Source of the DNA: CAWDPQ01 sp049642465 | Lineage (GTDB): Bacteria > Acidobacteriota > Vicinamibacteria > Vicinamibacterales > 2-12-FULL-66-21 | Assembly (NCBI GenBank): GCA_049642465.1 | Contig: JBAROV010000233.1 | Span: 1 to 49,073 of the forward strand | Direction of reading: 5' to 3' | Length of the DNA: 49,073 nt | Shown here: one piece after another, positions 1-8,534 of the stretch | Layout: every line of letters begins with the position of its first letter | How positions within the stretch are numbered: position 1 is the first letter of the stretch | Translations under genes and position numbers: made by a program | Notes under the pieces: model-generated | Told to the model about the DNA's origin: nothing | The model's database searches: none | Seen by the model: the letters and a program-made list of their open reading frames with translations, nothing else

Positions 1-1
1 C

Positions 2-787
2 TCACCGATGCCGAATTGCAAGGCCTACAGGATTCGTCAGCTCGCCAACACCTTGTACCTTGATCGTGACACGATCGCCAGGCGCGAGCGGCCCAATTCC
101 CGATGGCGTGCCGGTGGTAATGATGTCCCCCGGCGGCAGCGTCATGATGGCCGAAATGAACGCGATGAGCTTGGCCACGGGAAAGATCAGCTCGCGCGTG
201 CTCGAGAACTGCCGCCGCGTGCCGTTGACCCAGCCCTCCACGTCCAGCCCATCCGCCGAGTCATAGGGAAGATCGGTGGCAATGCATGGACCGACCGGCG
301 CGAACGTGTCGAATCCTTTCGCGCGCGTGTACTGGATGTCTTTCGCCTGCAGCTCGCGCGCCGTGACATCGTTGACGCAGGTAATCCCGAACACATACTT
401 CGACGCGTCGCGCTCGAGCACGTACCGTGCCGTCGATCCAATCACGACTCCCATCTCGGCTTCATGATCGACACGGCCGGCGCCGTCGGGAATGACAATT
501 GGATCCCCTGGACCAATGACCGCCGTGGAGGGTTTCAAAAACAGCAACGGTTCGGCGGGCAACGGCTTCTTCACTTCCGCCGCGTGATCCTTGTAGTTGA
601 GACCGACGGCGACGATCTTCGACGGCACGACCGGCGCAAGGACGCGCTGCCCCGAAGACGGAACGGTGGCCCCCGCTTTCCACGATCCGAAGATGTCTCC
701 TTCCACGAGCTGCCAGACACCGCTGCTGTCTTCTTCGACCACGTGCCGTGGAGCTCCCCGATGTTCGATTCGATAGAAACGTTTCAT
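2..787 (-). CDS. Fumarylacetoacetate hydrolase family protein
   Basis: A 261-residue member of the FAH superfamily, whose enzymes hydrolyse or isomerise C-C bonds in acylpyruvates and related ketoacids, usually in aromatic compound breakdown, with a divalent metal. Visible family marks are GLNYKDHAAE near residue 70, the metal-binding acidic stretch DHEAEMGVVIG, GITCVNDVTARELQ, and the C-terminal TTGTPSGIGPLAPGD loop. Length fits single-domain FAH proteins. The reading frame stays open far upstream, but the upstream residues are Arg-rich and unlike the family, so the ATG at 787 (MKRFYRIEH) is preferred. It ends four bases from the window edge and is complete. It follows the lipoprotein gene after 178 bp of repeat-rich spacer, so it may or may not be in the hslVU transcript. 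Substrate cannot be assigned. Confidence 0.88.
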   Translation of the reverse strand: MKRFYRIEHRGAPRHVVEEDSSGVWQLVEGDIFGSWKAGATVPSSGQRVLAPVVPSKIVAVGLNYKDHAAEVKKPLPAEPLLFLKPSTAVIGPGDPIVIPDGAGRVDHEAEMGVVIGSTARYVLERDASKYVFGITCVNDVTARELQAKDIQYTRAKGFDTFAPVGPCIATDLPYDSADGLDVEGWVNGTRRQFSSTRELIFPVAKLIAFISAIMTLPPGDIITTGTPSGIGPLAPGDRVTIKVQGVGELTNPVGLAIRHR

Positions 788-965
788 CGTGTACTGCCCG
801 CCCCATACCCCGCCTTCGCGCGAAGCGCTACGGCGGGCTGCCGTAGCCTCGCGAAGGCTGGCCGGCTCGGTCGATCCGTGGGGCCCCAACGCCCACTCCG
901 CTCCCGCGCGGGATGGCCGTGGGCGCCTTGGAGCCAGTGAGGGGTCGTCAGTCGGGTTCCCAAGA
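788..965. repeat. Repeat-rich spacer with inverted repeat
   Basis: This gene-free spacer contains an inverted repeat, CCTTCGCG at 813-820 and CGCGAAGG at 850-857, enclosing a GCGC-GAA-GCGC mini-hairpin. Just upstream of the FAH start, on the minus strand, lies a GGGGTATGGGGCGGGC stretch that resembles the end of the ~90-bp repeat found before the kinase gene at 11197 and uvrA. No promoter was recognised. Confidence 0.5.
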
Positions 966-2168
966 CTATCGCGTCGCCACGCGCACGACTTCCGACGGCT
1001 GGCTTCGGTTGGGTGACGCCGCCGAATCCACGGCGACCACCGCGTAGACGTATTCCGCGCCGGCCGTAACCGCCGTATCGCGATAGACAGTATCGCGGAT
1101 TGGCGTCGGCGTGAGCGGCTGCAGTGTCTCATCCGGCGAGTTGGCGCGCAAGACGAGGTAACCCGCAAGATCGGCCTCGGTATTCGCGTCCCAAATCAAT
1201 TGCACGGCACCCGGCGTGGCGGTTGCCGCAAGATTCTTCGGCGGCGCCGGAGCAAAGACATCCTTCGGTGTGACGCACGCCAGATCCGACATCGGACTTT
1301 CCACGAGCGTGCCTCCCGCCACGTCAACGGCGCGCACCCCGAAACAGGCCTCCACTCCGGGCTCGGCCGCAACGTAGTCGTAGGAAATCTCGCCGAGCGG
1401 CTTCGGATTGAGCGGCTCCTCGGGGACGTCCGGCCGATAGATGTTGTAGGTCGGGGCCGATGCGCCCAACGCCGCGACGGCGGGAAGCCACTCGAGCACC
1501 ACGGCTTTCTCGGTGTTCCGGGCTGCGACACCGCCGGGTGGCTCAGGACCCGGGCCGAGCGGTACTTGCAGCCGCGATGAAGGGGGGCCGCTGCGGCCGT
1601 TCCGCGCGACGCCGCGCAGCACGTAGACTCGGACCGCGTCCGCCACTTTAATACCGGCGACGACGGGCGGCGTCGTCGGAAGCGCCAGTTGGACCTGTGC
1701 GGGGTCGAGTGGTTTAGGGGGCGGCGCCGCGGCCTTTTTCTTCACAGCCGCCGGATCCACGATTGGCAGCGCGGGCATGCGATCGACGAAGGTCGCGATT
1801 TCACCCGGCGCGGGACGCTGGTCCTTCGCGTCAGAAGTTTCAGGCGCCCCTTCAACTGGCGCCGGCTTCACCGCAATCTGTCCGACGAGGTACGCCTTGG
1901 TCAACAGCTCCCGATTGGGCGGCGTTTGACCGCCCGGGGGGACGTTGACTGCAAAGATCTCCACCCGGTCGAGATCGATGCCGGGTCCGTTCTGATTGCG
2001 GCTTGGAAGCGCAAACCGCAGCCGGATGGTGCCTTCGACGCGCCTGACCGAGATTTCGGTGACTGCCGAAGGCACGAGGTAGAGCGGCGCCAGCGGAGGT
2101 CCCTTCTTGCCGCACCCAAACGCCGCGCCAGCCGAGAGCAGGAGCAGAAAGAGGAAGCGCGCGGTCAT
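966..2168 (-). CDS. Fibronectin type III-like lipoprotein
   Basis: A 400-residue exported lipoprotein. The N-terminus is a lipoprotein signal: MTARF, a Leu-rich core, then AGAAFGC with the lipidated Cys near residue 19. The rest looks like two or three beta-sandwich repeats; the C-terminal one (PPKNLAATATPGAVQLIWDAN, ending in a YVYAVVAVDSA strand) reads like a fibronectin type III domain. A Pro/Lys/Ala-rich linker lies near the middle. No catalytic motif is visible. Its ATG overlaps the hslU stop by one base (TGATG), which indicates translational coupling to hslU; a TTG one codon earlier is less likely. The role is unknown; cell-envelope protein binding is a reasonable guess. Confidence 0.72.
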   Translation of the reverse strand: MTARFLFLLLLSAGAAFGCGKKGPPLAPLYLVPSAVTEISVRRVEGTIRLRFALPSRNQNGPGIDLDRVEIFAVNVPPGGQTPPNRELLTKAYLVGQIAVKPAPVEGAPETSDAKDQRPAPGEIATFVDRMPALPIVDPAAVKKKAAAPPPKPLDPAQVQLALPTTPPVVAGIKVADAVRVYVLRGVARNGRSGPPSSRLQVPLGPGPEPPGGVAARNTEKAVVLEWLPAVAALGASAPTYNIYRPDVPEEPLNPKPLGEISYDYVAAEPGVEACFGVRAVDVAGGTLVESPMSDLACVTPKDVFAPAPPKNLAATATPGAVQLIWDANTEADLAGYLVLRANSPDETLQPLTPTPIRDTVYRDTAVTAGAEYVYAVVAVDSAASPNRSQPSEVVRVATR

Positions 2169-3550
2169 CAAAGGACGTAACGCGACAAGTCCTCGTTTCT
2201 CACGATGTCGGCAAGCATACGATCGACATACGCCTCGTCTATCGTGACCGACTTCTCGCTCATTTCCGGCGCCTGAAAGGACACCTCGTCCAGCAGCTTC
2301 TCCATCACCGTGTGAAGGCGTCGAGCGCCAATGTTCTCCGTCCGCTCGTTGACGAGGGTCGCGAAGTCGGCGATGCGTCCGATGGCTCCATCGGTGAACC
2401 GTAACGTGAGACCCTCGGTCGAGAGCAGGGCCGTATACTGCTTGATCAGCGCGCTCTTTGGTTCGGTGAGGATGCGGACGAAGTCCTCGCGGCCAAGCGC
2501 TTCGAGCTCGACGCGGATCGGGAAGCGCCCCTGCAGCTCGGGAATGAGATCGGACGGTTTCGAGACGTGAAATGCGCCGGCGGCGATAAACAGAATGTGA
2601 TCCGTCCGCACCATTCCATATTTCGTGTTGACGGTCGTCCCTTCTACGATCGGCAGGATGTCACGCTGCACGCCTTCGCGGCTGACGTCCGGCCCGTGTC
2701 CTCCCTCGCGGCCGGCAACCTTGTCGATCTCGTCGATGAAGATGATCCCTGATTGCTGCACGCGATCGACGGCCGCACGCGCGACCGTCTCCATGTCGAT
2801 GAGCTTCTGCTCTTCTTCCTGCGCGAGTGCCTCGAGCGCATCGGGCACGCGAAGCTTGCGCTTCTTCATGCGTCCCTGGAAGAGTCCTGGCAGCATGTCC
2901 TTGACGTTGATGTCCACTTCCTCCACCGACGATCCGGCGATGATCTCGAAGGACGGGAAACTCTTTTCGCGGACGTCAATCTCGACCTGCTTGTGATCCA
3001 GCCGCCCGGCGCGGAGCTGCTCCCGCAGCTTCTCGCGCGTGCGTTGCGCCTGCTCGCGAACGGCGGCCGCCTGCTCGTCGTACTCGGGTGCAGAGGGCAG
3101 CGGCGGCAGGAGCAAATCCAGCACCCGTTCCTCTGCGGCTTGCCGCGCCTTCTCGTGGACTTCGGCGCGCCGCTCTTCGCGAATCATGTCCACCGCGATC
3201 TCAGTCAGATCCCGAATCATCGACTCGACGTCGCGGCCGACGTAGCCCACTTCGGTAAACTTCGACGCCTCGATCTTCAGAAACGGCGATTGGGCGAGCC
3301 GCGCCAGGCGGCGAGCGATTTCCGTCTTTCCCACGCCGGTGGGACCGATCATCAGGATGTTCTTGGGCGCCACCTCCTCGGCGAGATCGGGAGACAGTTT
3401 CTGCCGTCGCGTACGATTGCGGAGCGCGATCGCCACCGCCCGCTTGGCCTGCGTCTGCCCGACGACGTGTTTGTCGAGTTCGGCCACGATCTGCCGCGGC
3501 GTGAGCGAGTCTGACGTCGAGATGGTGGTTTCAGGAAGATAAATCGGCAT
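2168..3550 (-). CDS. hslU: HslU ATPase subunit of the HslVU protease
   Basis: A 460-residue AAA+ unfoldase that binds and unfolds substrates and feeds them to HslV in the cytoplasm. Walker A is GPTGVGKT at residues 69-76 and Walker B is IIFIDEIDK. The intermediate I-domain is the charged stretch between about residues 120 and 240. The GYVGRDVES pore-region motif and the family C-terminus (LSRYVL), whose tail docks into HslV, are present, so the protein looks functional. An in-frame extension upstream would run into hslV; the ATG at 3550 (MPIYLPET) leaves a 7-bp gap after the hslV stop and is chosen. It is followed by a lipoprotein gene through a TGATG junction. Confidence 0.97.
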   Translation of the reverse strand: MPIYLPETTISTSDSLTPRQIVAELDKHVVGQTQAKRAVAIALRNRTRRQKLSPDLAEEVAPKNILMIGPTGVGKTEIARRLARLAQSPFLKIEASKFTEVGYVGRDVESMIRDLTEIAVDMIREERRAEVHEKARQAAEERVLDLLLPPLPSAPEYDEQAAAVREQAQRTREKLREQLRAGRLDHKQVEIDVREKSFPSFEIIAGSSVEEVDINVKDMLPGLFQGRMKKRKLRVPDALEALAQEEEQKLIDMETVARAAVDRVQQSGIIFIDEIDKVAGREGGHGPDVSREGVQRDILPIVEGTTVNTKYGMVRTDHILFIAAGAFHVSKPSDLIPELQGRFPIRVELEALGREDFVRILTEPKSALIKQYTALLSTEGLTLRFTDGAIGRIADFATLVNERTENIGARRLHTVMEKLLDEVSFQAPEMSEKSVTIDEAYVDRMLADIVRNEDLSRYVL

Positions 3551-3557
3551 TTCGAAA

Positions 3558-4085
3558 CTACAGCGCTTCGATCGTGATGTTGTCGTTCGAGTAGATGCAA
3601 ATCGCGGCGGCAATGCTCATCGCGTCGGCCGCAATTTGCCTGGCGTCGAGCGTCGTGTGACGCGCGAGTGCCTTTGCTGCAGCCATCGCGTACGCGCCGC
3701 CCGATCCAATGGCAATGATCCCATCGTCGGGCTCGATGAGATCGCCGTTTCCGGACAGAAGGTACGTGGCGCGAGGGTCCATCACGATGAGCATCGCTTC
3801 GAGCCGTCGCAGCAGCCGATCGGTTCGCCAGTCCTTCGCAAGCTCGACGGCGGAGCGCTCCAGGTTGCCGCGGTACTGCTCGAGTTTCGCCTCGAACCGC
3901 GAGAAGAGCGCAAAGGAGTCGGCCGCAGAACCGGCAAATCCCGCCAGGATGCGATCGTTGTACAGACGACGGATTTTCCGGGCAGTTTGTTTGACGACGG
4001 TCTCGCCAAACGTCACTTGCCCGTCGCTTGCCATGACGGCCTGATCGCGGTGTCGGACGGCCAGTACGGTTGTCGCGCGCAGCAT
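3558..4085 (-). CDS. hslV: HslV peptidase subunit of the HslVU protease
   Basis: A 175-residue threonine peptidase that forms the proteolytic core of HslVU (ClpQY). The sequence starts MLRATTVLAVRH; the catalytic Thr is expected at residue 5 after removal of a four-residue propeptide, as in Bacillus ClpQ. The conserved blocks SDGQVTFG, KIRRLYNDRILAGFAGSAADSF, AVELAKDWRTDRLLRRLEA and AIGSGGAYA are all present. The frame is open 21 codons further upstream, but that extension lacks family similarity. The gene is first in a minus-strand cluster, with 98 bp of divergent spacer to the plus-strand esterase gene. In Bacillus this gene follows xerC; here xerC ends 15.7 kb away on the same strand. Confidence 0.97.
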   Translation of the reverse strand: MLRATTVLAVRHRDQAVMASDGQVTFGETVVKQTARKIRRLYNDRILAGFAGSAADSFALFSRFEAKLEQYRGNLERSAVELAKDWRTDRLLRRLEAMLIVMDPRATYLLSGNGDLIEPDDGIIAIGSGGAYAMAAAKALARHTTLDARQIAADAMSIAAAICIYSNDNITIEAL

Positions 4086-4183
4086 GGGACCTCTGGCGAG
4101 TCTATCAGTTTCATCCGGCGAGATTGTTCGTGAGGGCGTAAACTCCACAGGCCGCCCCGCGAGTACCGATAAAGGAGCTGACC

Positions 4184-5179
4184 GTGCGACGCTTTCTTGC
4201 CTTTTCCCTGGTGGGTTTTCTTGCCGCTTCGGCCGCCGCTCAACCGCAGCCGCGAAATACGCTCAACACGACGCCGGTCGAAATTCTGTTGTGGGAGCAC
4301 GGGGCGCCGGGCACGCTCGGCGATACCGACGCGGACCGCCCCACCCTGACGATTTACCGCGCGCGCAATCCCGTCGGAACGGGCATCGTCGTCGCACCGG
4401 GCGGAGGGTATGGCGCGCTCGCCTTGGATCACGAAGGACGCCAGGTCGCGGCCTTCTTCAATGCCATGGGTATCAGCGCGTTCGTTCTCAAGTACCGGCT
4501 GGGGCCCCGGTATCACCATCCGATTCAGCTCGGGGACGCGCAACGTGCGCTGCGGACGGTCCGGGCGCGCGCGGACGAATTTGGCGTCTCCACTGATCGC
4601 GTCGGCATGATGGGATTTTCCGCGGGTGGGCACCTCACCGCGACTGCCGGCACTCATTTCGATGCGGGCAAGGCTGACAGTTCCGATCCCGTTGAACGCG
4701 CAAGCAGCCGCCCCGACTTTTTGATTCTCGGATATCCGGTGATCTCGTTCGACCCTGCGATTGCGCACGCCGGATCGATGCGAAACCTGCTCGGGGAGCA
4801 TCCCGATCCAAAGCTCGTCGAATCGTTGTCGAACGACCTCCAGGTGACTCCGCAGACTCCTCCGACCTTTCTCTTTCACACGACAGCTGATGCCGGCGTT
4901 CCGGTGGAAAACAGCGTGCGGTTCTATATGGCGCTGCGGAAGGCGAAGGTTCCTGCGGAGATGCACCTCTTCGAAAACGGCCCGCACGGGGTCGGCCTCG
5001 CCCTCGGTGACCCTGCGTTGAGTACCTGGCCGACGCTGCTCACGAACTGGCTCCGGGGTCGAGGGCTGCTGACGAAATCGAGAGCGCCTGCGGCGGAGGT
5101 GGGACCGCTGACCAATGTCCTGTTTCGGGGCCAGAGCGTCCCGTCGGAAGGACAGGACTTCCTCAGAAATCCGCGATAA
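4184..5179 (+). CDS. Secreted alpha/beta hydrolase, esterase-like
   Basis: A 331-residue protein of the alpha/beta hydrolase fold resembling acetyl-esterases (carbohydrate or xylan deacetylase type). It has a signal peptide ending at about SAAAQ (residue 19). The oxyanion-hole motif APGGGYGAL, the nucleophile elbow GFSAGGH and the C-terminal His in NGPHGVGLA are visible; the Asp is probably in the TADAGVP segment. The start is a GTG preceded by AAAGGAGC at good spacing, which decides it over internal starts. The substrate is unknown. It stands alone in front of the PEGA gene, 77 bp apart. It probably acts in the periplasm or outside the cell. Confidence 0.82.
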   Translation: MRRFLAFSLVGFLAASAAAQPQPRNTLNTTPVEILLWEHGAPGTLGDTDADRPTLTIYRARNPVGTGIVVAPGGGYGALALDHEGRQVAAFFNAMGISAFVLKYRLGPRYHHPIQLGDAQRALRTVRARADEFGVSTDRVGMMGFSAGGHLTATAGTHFDAGKADSSDPVERASSRPDFLILGYPVISFDPAIAHAGSMRNLLGEHPDPKLVESLSNDLQVTPQTPPTFLFHTTADAGVPVENSVRFYMALRKAKVPAEMHLFENGPHGVGLALGDPALSTWPTLLTNWLRGRGLLTKSRAPAAEVGPLTNVLFRGQSVPSEGQDFLRNPR

Positions 5180-5256
5180 AATGTAAGAAACGCCGGCGAG
5201 ACGAACCCCATCCGCTGGCAGTCGTGTTGCTTCCGCCTCCTGTAGGAGCGTGTGTG

Positions 5257-6204
5257 ATGACCCGCTACAAGTTATTAGTCGGCGCCACGGCCATGGCATT
5301 CGCGTTGAGCGCGCTGCCGGCATCTGCTCAGCGCCCCGGCGGAGGTGGCGGCGGTGGTGGTGGTGGCAGTGAACGCGGTGGTGGGGGTGGCCCCACGGGC
5401 GGAGGTGGGGGTGGCGACCGAAGTGGCGGGGGTGTCGGCGGCAGCAGCGGAGGCGGCAGCAGCTCGTCAGGCTCACCCTCCTCGGGCGGCGGCGGATCGT
5501 ATAGCGCTCCCAGCCATCCATCCGACTCACCGTCTCGATCTCCCCGTGCGGGCGGCGCGCCAGAGCGACGGTCCGGCGGCGATCGTGCTGTTCCGCGCGG
5601 CAGCGCGGGCAGAGAGGAATCTCGCGGAGCCGGCAGAGTAGGAGCCGCAGGCGGAGGATCGACCGCAAGCAACCCGGATAGGGTGACCGTTCCGGCCGAT
5701 CGCGCCGTTCCGGCCTACAGCCGTCCGCGTGAGGGGCGCACGCCGACAGGCACGGCAGTCGAGCGACGAACGCCTATCATCAGGGACGGAGATTACAGGT
5801 ATTACTACCCTGGCTACTCGCGGTACTACTGGCCCGGCTACGGGTTCGGCATCGGTTACTACTCATACGATCCGTTCTGGTTCGACCCGTACTTTGATCC
5901 GTACTACGGCGGCGGCGGCGGTGGTTATTACGGTGGCGGGGGCGGCTACGGGTACAGCCGCGGTTATCGCGATACCGGATCGTTGCGTCTGAAGATCAAG
6001 CCGCGCGATGCCAAGGTCTACATCGACGGCTACTTTGTCGGCGTCGTTGACAGCTTCGATGGTCTGTTCCAAAAGCTGGGACTCGACGCGGGCGGACATC
6101 GAGTCGAAATCCGAGCCGACGGCTTCGAAACGTTACAGTTCGAGGTGCTGATTACGCCGGGCGAGAGTGTGACCTACAAGGGTGAATTGAAGCGCGTTCA
6201 GTAG
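5257..6204 (+). CDS. Exported Gly-rich protein with PEGA domain
   Basis: A 315-residue exported protein. A signal peptide (MTRYKLL to about ASAQ, residue 25) is followed by roughly 130 residues of Gly/Ser-rich low-complexity sequence, then a Tyr/Pro-rich stretch (YYYPGYSRYYWPGYG) and a second Gly/Tyr run. The C-terminal 75 residues form a PEGA-type beta domain (GSLRLKIKPRDAKVYIDGYFVG to the end), a fold common on bacterial surface proteins. TAGGAGCG before the ATG at 5257 sets the start; an upstream in-frame TTG lacks a ribosome site. The DNA of the Gly region is built from GGY triplets. It overlaps the next gene by one base (TAGTG). Likely envelope or surface structural role; not proven. Confidence 0.75.
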   Translation: MTRYKLLVGATAMAFALSALPASAQRPGGGGGGGGGGSERGGGGGPTGGGGGGDRSGGGVGGSSGGGSSSSGSPSSGGGGSYSAPSHPSDSPSRSPRAGGAPERRSGGDRAVPRGSAGREESRGAGRVGAAGGGSTASNPDRVTVPADRAVPAYSRPREGRTPTGTAVERRTPIIRDGDYRYYYPGYSRYYWPGYGFGIGYYSYDPFWFDPYFDPYYGGGGGGYYGGGGGYGYSRGYRDTGSLRLKIKPRDAKVYIDGYFVGVVDSFDGLFQKLGLDAGGHRVEIRADGFETLQFEVLITPGESVTYKGELKRVQ

Positions 6205-6608
6205 TGCTCTCCAGAATCGCGGCACTTTCAGGCCTCTACGACGGTGTCGTAGGGGCCTTTTTGTTGCTGGCTGCGAATCGTCTGGCATCGCTCTTCGGCG
6301 TGCCGCCCGCCTTTCCACCGATCTTTTCCGATCTCAACGGATTGTTTCTGCTCGCGGTGGCTGCCGGTTATTACCTGCCGTGGCGGGATCCGGAACGATA
6401 TCGAGGCTATATGTGGGTGATGGGCCCAGGCCTGAAGGGAGCCGGCGCCCTGCTCTTCCTCATTCACTACAGTCTGGGGAATTCCCCGAGGTCGTTTCTA
6501 CTTTTCGCGTTCAGCGATGGGGCACTCGCGGCGCTGACGCTCTGGGGGTTGCTCACTCCTGCACGGGTCGCCGAACGAGGTAATACACCGGCAGTCCCGC
6601 GCCAATAA
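6204..6608 (+). CDS. Small multi-pass membrane protein
   Basis: A 134-residue hydrophobic protein with four likely membrane segments (about residues 8-25, 44-58, 68-90 and 96-115). Conserved-looking blocks are GLYDGVVGAFLLLAANRLASLFGVPP, SDLNGLFLLAVAAGYYLPWRDPERYRGY and PGLKGAGALLF, which I recall from a family of uncharacterised small bacterial membrane proteins. The GTG start overlaps the PEGA stop codon, suggesting translational coupling. Codons 10-20 contain a strong intrinsic-terminator hairpin with a T5 tail (see 6231-6262), so expression may be attenuated. The last 56 bp overlap the 3' end of the convergent permease gene. Function unknown. Confidence 0.7.
   Translation: MLSRIAALSGLYDGVVGAFLLLAANRLASLFGVPPAFPPIFSDLNGLFLLAVAAGYYLPWRDPERYRGYMWVMGPGLKGAGALLFLIHYSLGNSPRSFLLFAFSDGALAALTLWGLLTPARVAERGNTPAVPRQ
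6231..6262 (+). terminator. Intrinsic terminator-like hairpin inside a gene
   Basis: A 12-bp stem (6231-6242 pairing with 6246-6257, one G.T wobble) with a GGT loop is followed directly by five T residues. It starts 26 bp after the PEGA stop codon and would be a textbook Rho-independent terminator for that gene, but it lies in frame within the next coding sequence. Confidence 0.75.
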
Positions 6609-7980
6609 CCAGGAACCCCGCGGCCGACGGCCCCCACGGCTGGTTGTGGACGATGGGCAGGACCAAATCGGTCCAGAGAGCGTTCAACACGATCATCGCG
6701 CTGGCAATCGTGAAAATCGCAGGGGCGACTGGATAACCCCATGCGCGGAAGGGTCGCGGAGCATTGGGTTCGCGCGCGCGCAACACGAACAACGCGGCCA
6801 CCGCGATGCCAGCAAACAACGTAATCGCAAATCCCACGTATGTGGTCAGCTTGTCGAGGCTGCCCGTCAAGATCAGGACCGTGGTCCAGATCGCCTGCGC
6901 GACGATGGAAATCGACGGTGTCTTGAAGCGCGGGTGCACTCGCGCGGCAGACGGGAAGAACGCGGCGTCGCGCGCCATCGCGTAATACACGCGCGGACCG
7001 GCAAACGTCCACGCGTTGATGCCTGCCGCAAGACTGATGATGGAAACGACGCCCATGATGTGTCCGGCATTCACGCCCAGCAGTTTGTCGGCAATCACGT
7101 CCAGTACGCTGCCCCGCACCGTGGCCAGCGCGCCGACCGGCATCACGTACAAATAGAGGGTATTGAGCAGCAGATAGATAGCAATGACCGCCACGGTGCC
7201 GAGTCCGAGCGCGAGCGGCACGTTCCGTCCGGGATCGCGAATCTCTTCGGCCATGTAAGCCGCCGCGTTCCACCCTGAGTAGGTGAACATCACCGGGATG
7301 AGTGCGAACAACCAGCCGCTCATCAGCACCGGCCCGGCCACCTGCTGAAGGTTCGCGCTCGATCCCGCGCCGAACGCAAATCCAATGGCGATGAAGACGA
7401 GCAGCGCCGTCACCTTCAACGTGGCGAGAATATTCCCCACGACACGTCCTGGTCCCACGCCACGAATGTGCACGAGCGCAAACAACCAGACGGCGGCAAT
7501 GGCTACCAGCGTCTGACGGGAAAACGAGAGCGGCACGAACGAAACGGGGATCACGAAGAACGGTGTGGGATCAGCCACGCCTGGCACAAAGCGGTCGAGG
7601 TAGAGCACGAACACGACGGCACTGGCAGCCATCGCGCCGGCGAACCCGGCGACAAAGGACGTCCAGCCGGTGAGAAACGCCGCGAGGCGACCGTAGGCCG
7701 CGCGGAGATACACGTACTCACCGCCCGCTTTTGGACGGAGCGCCGCGAGCTCTGCGTACGCCATCGCACCGGCAAACGCGAGAAGCCCGCCCGCCGCCCA
7801 GACCGCAAGAAACCACATCGGCCGCGGCACCGCGGCTGCGACTTGCGGGGGCGTGAACAGAATGCCCCCGCCGATGACGTTCGAGACGATGATGGCCGCG
7901 GCGTCGAAAGGACCAAGCCGACGCTCGAGCGCAGGCGCAGTTGGAGGGGGCGGAGTGGACGGGGAAGGTCTCTGCAACAC
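6553..7980 (-). CDS. APC-family amino acid permease
   Basis: A 475-residue inner-membrane transporter of the amino acid-polyamine-organocation superfamily with about 12 membrane segments. The first helix carries the family motif SNVIGGGILFTPP (unwound GxGI segment), followed by AYAELAALRPKAGGEYVYLRAAYG, typical of LAT/SLC7-like and YjeM/SteT-type exchangers. The segment MFTYSGWNAAAYMAEEIRDPGRNVP is also characteristic. The N-terminus has a Pro-rich cytoplasmic leader. A GTG start at 7980 is used; it is 9 bp after the lipoprotein gene. Substrate cannot be told from sequence. Its 3' end overlaps the convergent membrane gene by 56 bp. Confidence 0.88.
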   Translation of the reverse strand: MLQRPSPSTPPPPTAPALERRLGPFDAAAIIVSNVIGGGILFTPPQVAAAVPRPMWFLAVWAAGGLLAFAGAMAYAELAALRPKAGGEYVYLRAAYGRLAAFLTGWTSFVAGFAGAMAASAVVFVLYLDRFVPGVADPTPFFVIPVSFVPLSFSRQTLVAIAAVWLFALVHIRGVGPGRVVGNILATLKVTALLVFIAIGFAFGAGSSANLQQVAGPVLMSGWLFALIPVMFTYSGWNAAAYMAEEIRDPGRNVPLALGLGTVAVIAIYLLLNTLYLYVMPVGALATVRGSVLDVIADKLLGVNAGHIMGVVSIISLAAGINAWTFAGPRVYYAMARDAAFFPSAARVHPRFKTPSISIVAQAIWTTVLILTGSLDKLTTYVGFAITLFAGIAVAALFVLRAREPNAPRPFRAWGYPVAPAIFTIASAMIVLNALWTDLVLPIVHNQPWGPSAAGFLVIGAGLPVYYLVRRPVQE

Positions 7981-7989
7981 GCGTTGGGG

Positions 7990-8520
7990 CTACTGAGTGA
8001 GGAGTTGCCGCTTCACGTCGATCCAGCCGAGATCCGTCCACTGCGACGAACCCAGCTTGACCAGGATCTGGACGCGCATGTCGCGGAACTGGCTGTGCTT
8101 CAGCATGTCCGCGCGGCTTTGCGGTGGCTCTGCCGTGTATCCGTTGTCGGCACGAATGGTGAGCGGGGCGCTGTCTCCGCCGCTGAAATCCACTCGTTGC
8201 ACGAACACGTCGTTGTCGAGCTCGCTCTCTTTGCCGTCAACGGCGCGAAAGAGCGCGTTGACCGAGACGCGATCGAAATCTGCCGGCGCTTTCTTCTTCA
8301 ACCGGAACATCGCGCTGGGCACGATCTTGTTGCGTCCGTTGACCACGCCGACGTCGAACCAGCCGCTCGAGATGTCTGTCATTTCGAGCGCTTGCTTGAG
8401 ATCGACTGGTTTGGTGCAGGAGGCGGTACTGAGCGCGATGGCCAGGCAGCAGACGACCGGGAGGCTGGAGGCGACTAGCCGGATCCGCCCCTGGCGGCCT
8501 CCGGCGCTGACTGCAAACAT
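7990..8520 (-). CDS. Putative lipoprotein, unknown function
   Basis: A 176-residue protein with a lipoprotein signal: an Arg-containing N-terminus, hydrophobic core LPVVCCLAIAL and lipobox STASC with the Cys at about residue 35. The mature part (KPVDLKQALEMTDISSGWFDVGVVNGRNKIVP) looks like a compact beta-rich domain with no catalytic motif; the phrase GWFDVGVV...NKIVPS reads like a family of acidobacterial hypothetical proteins, but I cannot name it. It lies between a second exported protein gene (14 bp upstream) and the permease gene (9 bp downstream), so it is probably cotranscribed with both. Confidence 0.65.
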   Translation of the reverse strand: MFAVSAGGRQGRIRLVASSLPVVCCLAIALSTASCTKPVDLKQALEMTDISSGWFDVGVVNGRNKIVPSAMFRLKKKAPADFDRVSVNALFRAVDGKESELDNDVFVQRVDFSGGDSAPLTIRADNGYTAEPPQSRADMLKHSQFRDMRVQILVKLGSSQWTDLGWIDVKRQLLTQ

Positions 8521-8534
8521 CCCGGGATTCTAGA

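Noticed and set aside
788..1168. N-terminal extension of the FAH protein
   Set aside because: The residues are Arg-rich and overlap the 3' end of the lipoprotein gene; the ATG at 787 fits the family.
5328..5672. Pro-rich open frame opposite the PEGA gene
   Set aside because: It is the antisense of the Gly-rich triplet repeat and has no start signal or family similarity.
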